Shown here: in pieces, positions 9,131 through 16,726 of the stretch
Numbering within the stretch: the first letter of the stretch is position 1
How the letters are laid out: each line of letters begins with the position of its first letter
Origin: a candidate division WWE3 bacterium RIFOXYB1_FULL_43_24
GTDB taxonomy: Bacteria; Patescibacteriota; WWE3; UBA101185; UBA10185
Reading direction: 5' to 3'
Length of the DNA: 40,287 bases
NCBI GenBank assembly: GCA_001773135.1
Contig: MEVX01000015.1
Coordinates: 1-40,287, forward strand
The notes under the pieces: model-generated
Seen by the model: the letters and a program-made list of their open reading frames with translations, nothing else
What the model was told of the DNA's origin: nothing
The model's database searches: none
Position numbers and translations under genes: made by a program

Positions 9131-10936
9131 TCAGTTCTGAGCTTCCAAAATAAGGGTCATAACCTTGCTCCCGTTGAGAAGGTATATTGTACTCTCGTCG
9201 GAAGTTACAGTTATATCTTTAAGTGAGTCCCACGATACCTGAGGTTCGTGTGTGTATTGCTTTATGAGTACGCCGTCGGTGTTCAGTACGACGACTCTTT
9301 GATTCAACGGATCAAGGATATAAATGTTATCAAAATCTATATCGGTAATTACTTTTGTAGCCCCCGCAAGAGTGCCATTTACTCCTTTTATTTCGAATGT
9401 ATTTTTATTCCCGCTTGTATATTTTGTAAGTTCTCCGTTAGCTGTGAGTAAGTAAATGCTGTAAGCAACTGTGAGAGAACGCGCGTCTTTAAATTCCGCG
9501 GATTGTCCCCACAACGTTTCGGAATACTGTGCGCCTTCCTTTTGGTATCTGTTTAGTTTGTCACCTGTTATTCCGTACAGGTAGTCTGAGTATGTATTTA
9601 TAATTTCCACTCCGGGCATATCGAAAGAAGTGACGCCAGCGGGGTCCTCGGGAGAGTAAGAGAAAAACTTATTATTTTGCAGGAAGCCTACTTTTCCGTC
9701 GGTGTTTATCAGAGATTTAATTCCGGGATATGCGGTTGTTTCTGCGTCGAATTTCGCGACATCCGTACCCGACTTATAAACTTTTCCCGATGTAGGATCG
9801 GTCACAATGAGATGTTCTCCGACGGAAACTATTTCATTAGGCTCCGCACTTTGGTCAGTAATTTTTATGTCATAAAAAATCTCGGGTGTTACACGTAGCA
9901 CTTTATATTGGCCGTCGTCTTTAGTAATTTCTGCTACATCTATAGCCTGTTCTTGAGGTTGGGTTGGTTCCACAGGGATTTCGTTCTGAACTTGTTGTGC
10001 CGGGGCTTCGTCTTTTTTCTTTCCGGAAAGTTGCCAGACTAACGCTCCAATTAATAGCAGTCCTAATACAGGTAGTAGAAATACAACCTTTTTATTTATT
10101 TTCGTACTCTGTTTTTTGTTAACCCCCGAGGTGTCGATCCTTGAAACTGTTTGTTTCTTTTTTGCAAAAAGGCCGGTGAATTTTTTAGCTAAGGGCACCG
10201 CTTTTTCAACACCTTTTCTTGCTCCTAATATTATTTTTTCAACCTGTTCCCTTTTTCTATTCCTACTAGCCTGTTTTTCGAGGCCAAAATCAATTGCTTC
10301 ATCTTCGGTAAAAGAAGTATCGATAATAAACTTCAAAAGTATGCACGCTTCATTTTCTTTTAAATTTTGTTCGGCGATTCTTATGGATAGCAATTTTTGC
10401 GGAGGGTAGTTTTTAGAAAACTGTTTTGAGCAAAGTATTACCACATCCTCATCCTTAACAATTCCTGACGCTGCGGTAAAGGTGCCTTCACTTACTGCTT
10501 CGATCGGTTTTACCCCGCCGTCCCGCATAAGATAACTATCAGCGTCGCCTACCCCCACTGCGTAAAATACGTTTCCCCACAAAACTCCGGCAGTAACATT
10601 CAGCTGTACTCCCGCAGGTTCTGCACTTAGCGCGTCGTTTGAGAGTTGTAATATTTTTTCTTTTGCTTCGACGATTGCCTTTTCCAGAGATTGAATAGGG
10701 GAGATGTTGTCCGATTGAAAATAACTGTTGTGAAGGATATCGCGTAGAACACGGTCTGTAAGCGCGGTGTCGAAATTGGCTGTTCCTGTAATTTCGTAGA
10801 CGGCGTAAATACTTCCTTTTTTAAGTAGAGTTTCTTTGGATTCCGGTTCTATTACTACACACTGTGCAAAAGAAGTAGCAAATTGTTGTAGAGAGGGATT
10901 TATTTCTTGGATTTTGGCGGTTAGTTTCTTTTTCAT
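9131..10936 (-). CDS. PP2C-like pseudophosphatase with membrane helix and outside beta-propeller-like domain
   Basis: 601 residues in three parts. Residues about 20-215 resemble a PP2C-type phosphatase: GVGDADSYLMRDGGV matches the family's GDSR-Y-L motif, and KDEDVVILCSKQF matches 'D-LLLCSDG'. The metal-binding Asp residues are not seen, because the DGMGG position reads AVYEITGTANF and the SDG position reads SKQ. It is therefore probably inactive. One helix (about 281-303, VVFLLPVLGLLLIGALVW) follows a basic segment. The C-terminal 250 residues, after a Pro/Gln/Glu linker, contain repeated strand units such as DNIYILDPLNQRVVVLNTDG, like a six-blade NHL/WD propeller. It sits 2 nt after the two-helix protein gene. 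It may be a sensor scaffold; the substrate is unknown. Confidence 0.7.
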   Translation of the reverse strand: MKKKLTAKIQEINPSLQQFATSFAQCVVIEPESKETLLKKGSIYAVYEITGTANFDTALTDRVLRDILHNSYFQSDNISPIQSLEKAIVEAKEKILQLSNDALSAEPAGVQLNVTAGVLWGNVFYAVGVGDADSYLMRDGGVKPIEAVSEGTFTAASGIVKDEDVVILCSKQFSKNYPPQKLLSIRIAEQNLKENEACILLKFIIDTSFTEDEAIDFGLEKQASRNRKREQVEKIILGARKGVEKAVPLAKKFTGLFAKKKQTVSRIDTSGVNKKQSTKINKKVVFLLPVLGLLLIGALVWQLSGKKKDEAPAQQVQNEIPVEPTQPQEQAIDVAEITKDDGQYKVLRVTPEIFYDIKITDQSAEPNEIVSVGEHLIVTDPTSGKVYKSGTDVAKFDAETTAYPGIKSLINTDGKVGFLQNNKFFSYSPEDPAGVTSFDMPGVEIINTYSDYLYGITGDKLNRYQKEGAQYSETLWGQSAEFKDARSLTVAYSIYLLTANGELTKYTSGNKNTFEIKGVNGTLAGATKVITDIDFDNIYILDPLNQRVVVLNTDGVLIKQYTHEPQVSWDSLKDITVTSDESTIYLLNGSKVMTLILEAQN

Positions 10937-10938
10937 TT

Positions 10939-11178
10939 TTATAAATTAAGCAAGGCGGCGAGCAGTAAAATCAACGCCGCAAAAAAGTGTAAGCGTCCGA
11001 AAAAAGTGAACACACCTCCGAGAGGAGTGGAGAAACTTTTATTCATCAGTTTTATTTGTTTCATTAGCAGAAATGAGAAAACAGTGTAAAGAGCCACGAA
11101 AATAAAAACCACAACATCGGTAATTGCGATAATGCCGGCTTCGGGCAATAGGTTTTCTAAGTTAGGCATTGTTTCCAT
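10939..11178 (-). CDS. Small two-helix membrane protein
   Basis: 79 residues with two hydrophobic helices, at about 16-40 (ITDVVVFIFVALYTVFSFLLM) and 56-78 (FFGRLHFFAALILLLAALL), joined by a short polar loop. I do not recognise the family. The gene sits between the PH-domain protein and the PP2C-like protein with almost no spacing, which points to a shared membrane complex. A second ATG, three codons in (11169), overlaps the upstream stop as ATGCCTAA and may be the true coupled start. Confidence 0.7.
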   Translation of the reverse strand: METMPNLENLLPEAGIIAITDVVVFIFVALYTVFSFLLMKQIKLMNKSFSTPLGGVFTFFGRLHFFAALILLLAALLNL

Positions 11179-11722
11179 AGTGTTTTACCTTTGCAACTAA
11201 ATCGGATAAGACATCCCGTATTCTTGAAGGGTCTTCCACCCCGTGGAACTCAAATTCTCTTTTTTCTGCTGCGGTTTGTATAAAAAGGGAACCGATATTG
11301 AATGCAACGCCAAACGCCCCGGAAACATTTGAAGTTACGTCTTCAATATTATTCAATGTGGTTTCTGAAATATTTTTATAAAGGAACCCGGTGAAATCTA
11401 TATCTACAATTTTTTTATTCGTAATTATGAGTATATTGAAAAACCAGCCACAAGCGTTTTGAAGAAAAAATCCGAAAGAGAAGAGGTACCAGAGGACAGT
11501 GACTATTAGTACAGAACCCGCGTCGAGGAGAACCGGAGATCCTTCGGGGAGGAAACTAAAAACAAAAGGCACTAACAAAGGAAGGACAAAGAGGATTGCG
11601 GTTGCAGCTAACCAGGGAATGGTCAGGAGTGCGGATTTTCTTATCACGTATTTTATTCTCTCGTCGTCGTCCCTTCCGTCATAAGAGGTGGCTTTAGGGT
11701 TTTCCTGAAGTGATCCGAGCAT
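11162..11722 (-). CDS. Membrane protein with bacterial PH domain (YdbS/YdbT-like)
   Basis: 186 residues. After a polar N-terminus come two helices (about 30-55 and 65-95), then a bacterial PH-like beta domain. That domain includes IITNKKIVDIDFTGFLYKNI and LNNIEDVTSNVSGAFGVAF, the strand pattern of the bPH family, with the closing helix VEDPSRIRDVLSDLV. The role is unknown; such domains bind lipid headgroups or proteins. It is the first gene of a three-gene minus-strand operon. A perfect TATAAT (11734-11729) ends 6 nt before the ATG, so the operon mRNA should be leaderless. Confidence 0.78.
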   Translation of the reverse strand: MLGSLQENPKATSYDGRDDDERIKYVIRKSALLTIPWLAATAILFVLPLLVPFVFSFLPEGSPVLLDAGSVLIVTVLWYLFSFGFFLQNACGWFFNILIITNKKIVDIDFTGFLYKNISETTLNNIEDVTSNVSGAFGVAFNIGSLFIQTAAEKREFEFHGVEDPSRIRDVLSDLVAKVKHYGNNA

Positions 11723-11766
11723 GTTGCAATTATAGCATTACGGTGACCGACTTTGTGCTGTGCGGG

Positions 11767-13608
11767 TTAGTTTCTTTTCTCGAGGTCAAACAACCTACTT
11801 CTTATAGCGACGTAGCCGGGAGCCCGTAAATTAAAGACTGTCTTGAACGTGTCTCCATTAAGGGTAACTGTTCCATTGTCCGTTCCGAGTGGGACTTTGG
11901 AAGTATACCCGCCGTTGCTAATATCCACGTCAACAGAGGTAACCTTCGAGTATTTTTTGCCGTATTTATCAGCTTTCGAGGCCATTTCATCGAGAGAGTA
12001 CGGATCCCCGCCCCAGCAGCTTGTTGTAACCGGAGAGATGTGGTCTTTTTCGTCTCCCGTTCCGTTACTCCAAACTACATAAGCATTGAGAATGTCGGCC
12101 ATTTCTTTTTCTGAAAGCCATGGGTGGCTGTGACCGCAGGTGTCGTTGCTGCTGTAACTTTTTGTGTACCAGGCTTTGTAGAACCAGGGCGAGCCGGCTT
12201 TCTTTTCATAAGCATTTCCAGGCCAGCTTCCGTATGTGTCCCAGCCCACATTTTCAATGTAACCTCCTGTAGTAGAAGAGTAGTAAGTAACAACCCCATC
12301 GCTTACAATAATGCCTTTTGTGTCATCGACAGCATCTCTCCATTTTGAAGGGGGATTCTCACTTTTACTTTTCAGGAAAACCTGGCAGCTTTGTGTTGTA
12401 CAAATGCAGCTACCCTTTTTCTGGTACCTGTAAGCGTAGGATCTTGCCGCGATAGCCTGAGCTTTTAGAGCCTCTTTGTGCCAATCGCTCGGCATTTCCG
12501 CTATACCATAAAGGTACTTCTGAAAATCCATATCTCCCTGACCTTCTACACACAGCTTGTCGGGAAACCCACTTACCTTATCGACGCCCGTTTTGTAATA
12601 AAACTTTATAATATCCTCATAGCTTTTGCCGGAATCCGCGCGCCCTTTTGCGCCGTATTGGCTCATACCTTTGTAATGTGTGTAGGCTCCATAACTGAAC
12701 GCCGCGTAAGCAGGTTTAAAAGGGGGATCGGGAGTTTTTGATCCGGGGGGTTCGTAATCTCCCACAGAGCCGTATTCATCCCCATACTTTTGTTTCAAAA
12801 TACTTTGTTGTTTTTCGGACAATTCAGAAATCTCCTCTTCAAGATCTTCAAGTTTATTCTGGTAACCCGACTCCTTTTGTGCTACCTCACTTAACTCTCC
12901 CTGCGCAGAATTTTTCCGTGCATCCAGCTCAGCCTTTGCAGCTAAAAACTCTTTTTGTGTATCTTCAAGCTCTCCCTTCAATTTTTCTCCTTCGGCCTTA
13001 TCTTTTTCGTAGCTGTCTATTTCAGAATTTAATCCTGTAATTATTTTTATTGTTTCGTCGGTTACCGCAGTATTAAAAGCCTGGGATAGGGTAGCGAACT
13101 GAAAACCGTTTAAACCCGTGGAAGTGTTTGTTACCAAAAAAGTTTCAATGTCGTTTAGCAGGTGTCTTTTAGAATAAGTACGCACCACTTTGTTTCTAAG
13201 AGATATTTTTTCGGCAAGAGAAGTTTTTCTATCGGCAAGTACTGCATTTATTTCATCAAGCTGTTTTTTGATTTTAGTGATTTCATTTTGAAGGTCATCG
13301 ATCTCTGCTTGAGTAACGCTGATCTGGCTAAGAAGCCCGGAGATTTTTTGTGTTATCTCGTTTTTTGTTTCGCGGATTTGTGAGAGTTTGCTGCTTGTGG
13401 ATTGATATTCGTCTTCTTTTTCTTCGATTTGTTCGGCGTAACATGCGGCTTTGTCGTCGAGATCCGAGATGTTTTTGCAGGGGTCGTCGGCGAGGGTGGG
13501 AAATGCCAACAGTGCTACAACAAGAGAAAAAAATAAAATACGCTTGGCAAGCGCGGGTATTTCTGTATTTTGTGTGCTTGCCAGAACTCTTTTTTGCGGT
13601 GTGGGCAT
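11767..13608 (-). CDS. Exported coiled-coil protein with SpoIID/LytB domain
   Basis: 613 residues. A signal peptide or anchor covers about 23-41 (RILFFSLVVALLAFPTLA). A long coiled coil follows (about 50-280, rich in Glu/Lys/Gln/Leu), similar to the EnvC/PcsB N-terminal hairpin that regulates peptidoglycan hydrolases. The C-terminal half is a SpoIID domain, shown by YLYGIAEMPSDWHKEALKAQ followed by AIAARSYAY. SpoIID proteins are lytic transglycosylases acting on denuded glycan strands. The fusion suggests envelope remodelling, perhaps around the adjacent pilus-like genes. TATAAT (13622-13617) lies 8 nt before the ATG. It is divergent from the first pilin-type gene. Confidence 0.85.
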   Translation of the reverse strand: MPTPQKRVLASTQNTEIPALAKRILFFSLVVALLAFPTLADDPCKNISDLDDKAACYAEQIEEKEDEYQSTSSKLSQIRETKNEITQKISGLLSQISVTQAEIDDLQNEITKIKKQLDEINAVLADRKTSLAEKISLRNKVVRTYSKRHLLNDIETFLVTNTSTGLNGFQFATLSQAFNTAVTDETIKIITGLNSEIDSYEKDKAEGEKLKGELEDTQKEFLAAKAELDARKNSAQGELSEVAQKESGYQNKLEDLEEEISELSEKQQSILKQKYGDEYGSVGDYEPPGSKTPDPPFKPAYAAFSYGAYTHYKGMSQYGAKGRADSGKSYEDIIKFYYKTGVDKVSGFPDKLCVEGQGDMDFQKYLYGIAEMPSDWHKEALKAQAIAARSYAYRYQKKGSCICTTQSCQVFLKSKSENPPSKWRDAVDDTKGIIVSDGVVTYYSSTTGGYIENVGWDTYGSWPGNAYEKKAGSPWFYKAWYTKSYSSNDTCGHSHPWLSEKEMADILNAYVVWSNGTGDEKDHISPVTTSCWGGDPYSLDEMASKADKYGKKYSKVTSVDVDISNGGYTSKVPLGTDNGTVTLNGDTFKTVFNLRAPGYVAIRSRLFDLEKRN

Positions 13609-13738
13609 ACCCCCATATTATACCAGCTTAAGAAGTCTAAATTTATGTATAGCCGTTTAACTAAACCAGTAGTGAGGAAATCGCGATAAAATTTTTGTGG
13701 ATTTTTAACTGAATTGCTGGTAGATTTTATACAGTAGT

Positions 13739-14809
13739 ATGAAGAGTCTCTATAAAAAGGAAATGCACAACTTACATAATTTGTCGGAAATGCCAAAGCA
13801 GTGGTTGTCTACAGGCTTATTTTTACTGCTTATGTTGGGTTTTTCGCAGGGAGCATACGCTCAGTGCGGAGGAGCATCAGAACCTTGTTGTGACAACACC
13901 TTGCCCCCATCAGCGGGGGAAACTGCGTGTCTTTCCGGGACTCTCCCCGCTACCTGTGTGTGCGATTCCGGCCTTTTTTGTGTTATTGGGCCCGCGAATC
14001 CGTTGGTTAGCACGTGTTCTAAGTGTTCGGACGCAGGAGATAGTTGTTGCTGGAATTGGAGCGCTGATTCGTATGTATGCCAGGGGGATACAATCCATTG
14101 CGATCAAGAGTCGAATAAATGTGTCGCTAATAGTTCGTTGCCAACATGTTCAAACGTTGGGGATTCCTGCTGTGTCGCTTTTGGTAGTACAAGGTACTGT
14201 GAAACAAATATTATACCGAACTTGGAGTGTAATTCGGCAACGGGATTCTGCTACATTCCCGATCAAACTTGTGGAACCGCACCGTTGAAATGTTGTCTCG
14301 ACCCGGTCGACCCTGTCCTTAACCCGGGAACCTGTTTGGGAACAGATGTTTGCGATGCTACAAAAGCAGATGCCGCAAGCTCAAAAGGTTATTGTATTGC
14401 TCAGGGCACTTGCGGCGGTCTTGACGAAATTTGCTGTACTACCGGAGATCAGTGCAACGATCCTTCGTGGAAATGTACCCTGGGATTTTGCCGCAACGAC
14501 GTGCCCGACGACTTTGGCGATTCTAGTTACTTCGGGTTTAAGACATATACAGGCCCCATAATAACCGACCTCGCCGGTTTACTAGCCCCAATTTTTAAAA
14601 TCCTCTTTTATACCGGCGTTTTTGTCGGAATTTTGGGTATTATTTACTCAGGTTATCTGCTTATAGCTAGTGAGGGAGACCCGGGAAGGGTAAAAGAAGG
14701 TAAGGACCAGTTTACAGCTGCTATATTAGGCACCCTTTTCGTGTTGTTGTCAGTATTTATACTGCGGGTTATAATTAACAATATCCTGGGGGTTAACTCA
14801 GGATTGTAG
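13739..14809 (+). CDS. Cys-rich secreted protein with C-terminal VirB2/TrbC-like pilin helices
   Basis: 356 residues. A signal peptide (to about residue 41, ...GAYAQC) is followed by about 215 residues with many Cys in repeats of the form 'C-x-x-x-G-D-x-C-C'. These occur at SDAGDSCCWNW, SNVGDSCCVAF and GLDEICCTTG and suggest disulfide-rich modules exposed outside. The C-terminus has two helices, FKILFYTGVFVGILGIIYSG and AAILGTLFVLLSVFILRVII, separated by the polar turn SEGDPGRVKEGKDQ. That helix-turn-helix is the VirB2/TrbC pilin layout also seen in the next three genes. TATACA at 13728-13733 ends 5 nt before the ATG. It could be a pilus tip or adhesin subunit; that is inference. Confidence 0.7.
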   Translation: MKSLYKKEMHNLHNLSEMPKQWLSTGLFLLLMLGFSQGAYAQCGGASEPCCDNTLPPSAGETACLSGTLPATCVCDSGLFCVIGPANPLVSTCSKCSDAGDSCCWNWSADSYVCQGDTIHCDQESNKCVANSSLPTCSNVGDSCCVAFGSTRYCETNIIPNLECNSATGFCYIPDQTCGTAPLKCCLDPVDPVLNPGTCLGTDVCDATKADAASSKGYCIAQGTCGGLDEICCTTGDQCNDPSWKCTLGFCRNDVPDDFGDSSYFGFKTYTGPIITDLAGLLAPIFKILFYTGVFVGILGIIYSGYLLIASEGDPGRVKEGKDQFTAAILGTLFVLLSVFILRVIINNILGVNSGL

Positions 14810-14849
14810 ATGATTTTTTTGAGGGAGGTGTAGAAACTAAATAATTTAT

Positions 14850-15179
14850 ATGAACTTATTATCTTTATTAGAAACTAGGGTATACGCAATTGAACCCATG
14901 CAAACCGATCCTATACAAGGTATGCAAATAGAGTCAGTAACGTCACTCGTTACACTTATCACAAATATCATTATTATAGTAGGGTTGGCGTTAGTAGTGC
15001 TTTTCCTAGCTATAGGGTTCGTTAAGTATGTCACCTCAGGTGGGGACAAAAATGCAGTCGATTCTGCACAGAAAACTCTTACCTACGCAGTTATAGGAGG
15101 TGTCGGTTTGTTGTTGGTCTACGGAATAAGAGCTTTAATCCTAGGTTTGATGGGCGGTGCCGCTGTCCCTGAGTACTAA
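14850..15179 (+). CDS. VirB2/TrbC-like pilin protein
   Basis: 109 residues. Two hydrophobic helices, LITNIIIIVGLALVVLFLAI and YAVIGGVGLLLVYGIRALIL, flank the turn TSGGDKNAVDSAQKT. This is the standard form of VirB2-like proteins found in tandem in CPR genomes. A conventional signal peptide is not obvious; the first 35 residues could be a short leader cleaved after the VYA of TRVYAIEP. It lies 40 nt after the previous gene. A purine-rich GAGGGAGGTG at 14821-14830 is too far away for a normal ribosome site, and a TAAATA box lies 6 nt before the ATG. Confidence 0.75.
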   Translation: MNLLSLLETRVYAIEPMQTDPIQGMQIESVTSLVTLITNIIIIVGLALVVLFLAIGFVKYVTSGGDKNAVDSAQKTLTYAVIGGVGLLLVYGIRALILGLMGGAAVPEY

Positions 15180-15198
15180 TCACGGGGCCACCGCTTTA

Positions 15199-15240
15199 GT
15201 TTGTTGCTAAGTGGGCCCGGTAGGCCCGGGCTCCTGTTTT
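15199..15240 (+). other. GC-rich intergenic hairpins between pilin genes
   Basis: The otherwise AT-rich spacer contains GC-rich inverted repeats (GGGCC/GGCCC and CCCGG/CCGGG around 15212-15231), followed by CTCCTGTTTT. They could be a leaky terminator or an mRNA-stabilising hairpin that sets different levels of the flanking pilin genes. The stem is short and the T-tract weak. Confidence 0.4.
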
Positions 15241-15261
15241 AATTTCGGACACACTATATAA

Positions 15262-15573
15262 ATGGATCCTTTTGAATGGACAAAAAGTACTGTTTCTCAA
15301 GTACAAACAGCTGTAGATACGAATAAGCAAACGGATTTGGCGGGACTCGCCACTATGTTTGCTAATATAGCCATAATCATAGGTTTCGGCCTCGCTCTTA
15401 TAGGAATGGCTTATTCTTTTGTCATATTTGTAACGGGAGGAGGAGACCCCAAGACCGTACAAAGGGCTAAGAGGTCCCTTACCTGGAGCGTAATAGCACT
15501 CTTAGTATCGGCGGGAGCGTGGGGAATTAAGTATGTCTTTTTCACTTTATTGGGTATTGGAGACCTAAGCTAA
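15262..15573 (+). CDS. VirB2/TrbC-like pilin protein
   Basis: 103 residues with the same two-helix layout: FANIAIIIGFGLALIGMAYSFVIF, turn VTGGGDPKTVQRAKR, then SLTWSVIALLVSAGAWGIKY. There is no clear signal peptide, and the N-terminal 30 residues are polar and amphipathic. TATATA runs directly into the ATG, so the promoter/start arrangement is unclear here. The gene is third of four in the array, and its stop is 15 nt before the next start. Confidence 0.74.
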   Translation: MDPFEWTKSTVSQVQTAVDTNKQTDLAGLATMFANIAIIIGFGLALIGMAYSFVIFVTGGGDPKTVQRAKRSLTWSVIALLVSAGAWGIKYVFFTLLGIGDLS

Positions 15574-15588
15574 ATATTTAGGAAAAAT

Positions 15589-16077
15589 ATGCTCGATTTT
15601 TTAAACAAACCAAGTACAAAACTTATTTTAGGGTTTTTGATTTTAGGGGTGCTGTTTTACGTTTCATCGATCCGGGGGACTTTTGCTGCAGAATCTATCG
15701 GAGACCCCTATGGATCTACCCCTGCCGGAGAAACTGTAGATATGGACAACCCTACTTGGGATAACTTTGGGAATGTCCTTGTAAGGATATTGAACTGGGC
15801 GGTATACCTTGTGGGCATAGTTTTCGTTTTGGTTATAGCTTACGGCGCTTGGAAGGCTTCTATGGCATTGGGGGACCCCCGTGGTCTTGATTCTGCCAAA
15901 AATACATGGACCTACGCTTTGTTCGGAGCCCTCATAATAGGAGGCTTTTTCGCAATCTTTACCATAGTCTCAGGATTGTTTGGATTTAAAATTGGATTTG
16001 CGGACATTTTCTCGGGGATTATCGATGGTATTAAGGACTTTACAGAAGTTTCCACCCCGCCCCCATCGACGCCTTAA
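15589..16077 (+). CDS. VirB2/TrbC-like pilin protein with signal peptide
   Basis: 162 residues. An N-terminal hydrophobic segment ending about residue 32 (GVLFYVSSIRGTFAAES) looks like a signal peptide. Two helices follow, LNWAVYLVGIVFVLVIAYGA and YALFGALIIGGFFAIFTIVS, with the family turn ALGDPRGLDSAKNTWT. The C-terminus is polar and Pro-rich (STPPPSTP). Upstream TTTAGGAAAAATATG offers a weak Shine-Dalgarno. It closes the array and converges on the next, minus-strand gene; a G-rich run and ATTTTT at 16082-16096 may form a weak terminator. Confidence 0.74.
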   Translation: MLDFLNKPSTKLILGFLILGVLFYVSSIRGTFAAESIGDPYGSTPAGETVDMDNPTWDNFGNVLVRILNWAVYLVGIVFVLVIAYGAWKASMALGDPRGLDSAKNTWTYALFGALIIGGFFAIFTIVSGLFGFKIGFADIFSGIIDGIKDFTEVSTPPPSTP

Positions 16078-16104
16078 TTAATCGGGGGGATTTTTCGTTA
16101 TTCT

Positions 16105-16707
16105 CTAATACGCGGTTTCATCAGGGGTATCTTGAAACTGTTCTGAAAATACTTGCTTGAATTTGGTTAAAGGCATTATTTCAAAATTGATTACGTAGTA
16201 AACACCTCTGGAAACTTCATTAAATACGATTGCCACACCACTATCAGGGTATACATATACGGTTCCAATGCTGGAGCGGGTAGGATACATGACACTGCCC
16301 GGGGTGCCGAGGCCCAGGTTTTTTAACAAATCGTCCACATTTCTTTCAATTTCCGATACAGGGGTTCTAGTCATAGATAAAACTTTTCCTCTTTCGTCAG
16401 TAATTATTTGTACCGCTGTATTGTTTTTACTATCGCGGAAGCGTGACAAGGTTAGTCCGCCCCTCAAAGCCTCTGTTCCCTTGAGCTCGAGTTCCGGGGT
16501 AGCTTCTTCTACGTCTACCAGGTTTTTACCTATCGAGCTGTCAACGGCAATTGTTTCTACAAATTTTTGTTTTTCGGTAGAAAACGTTGCCGGAGTACCT
16601 GTGGGTTTTGGTTTTTTGGTTCCGTAAATTGAAAGAAATAAAACACCTACAATCAGTAGACCTATGTAGGGGTAGTATTTTTTTAGGCTCTTAAAATATT
16701 TGTTCAT
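16105..16707 (-). CDS. Single-pass membrane protein of unknown function
   Basis: 200 residues from the chosen ATG. One N-terminal helix (about 12-28, YYPYIGLLIVGVLFLSIYG) is followed by a Thr/Pro linker and an outside domain of about 150 residues. That domain has strands such as GTVYVYPDSGVAIVFNE and VYYVINFEIMPLTKF. I do not recognise a family. A longer in-frame ORF reaches 16791, but it overlaps the upstream gene. A TATAAT at 16725-16720, 12 nt before 16707, supports the shorter start with a leader of about 5 nt. The position inside the pilin/peptidase cluster suggests a role in the same surface system. Confidence 0.65.
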   Translation of the reverse strand: MNKYFKSLKKYYPYIGLLIVGVLFLSIYGTKKPKPTGTPATFSTEKQKFVETIAVDSSIGKNLVDVEEATPELELKGTEALRGGLTLSRFRDSKNNTAVQIITDERGKVLSMTRTPVSEIERNVDDLLKNLGLGTPGSVMYPTRSSIGTVYVYPDSGVAIVFNEVSRGVYYVINFEIMPLTKFKQVFSEQFQDTPDETAY

Positions 16708-16726
16708 CTCTTTACTCAAATTATAC

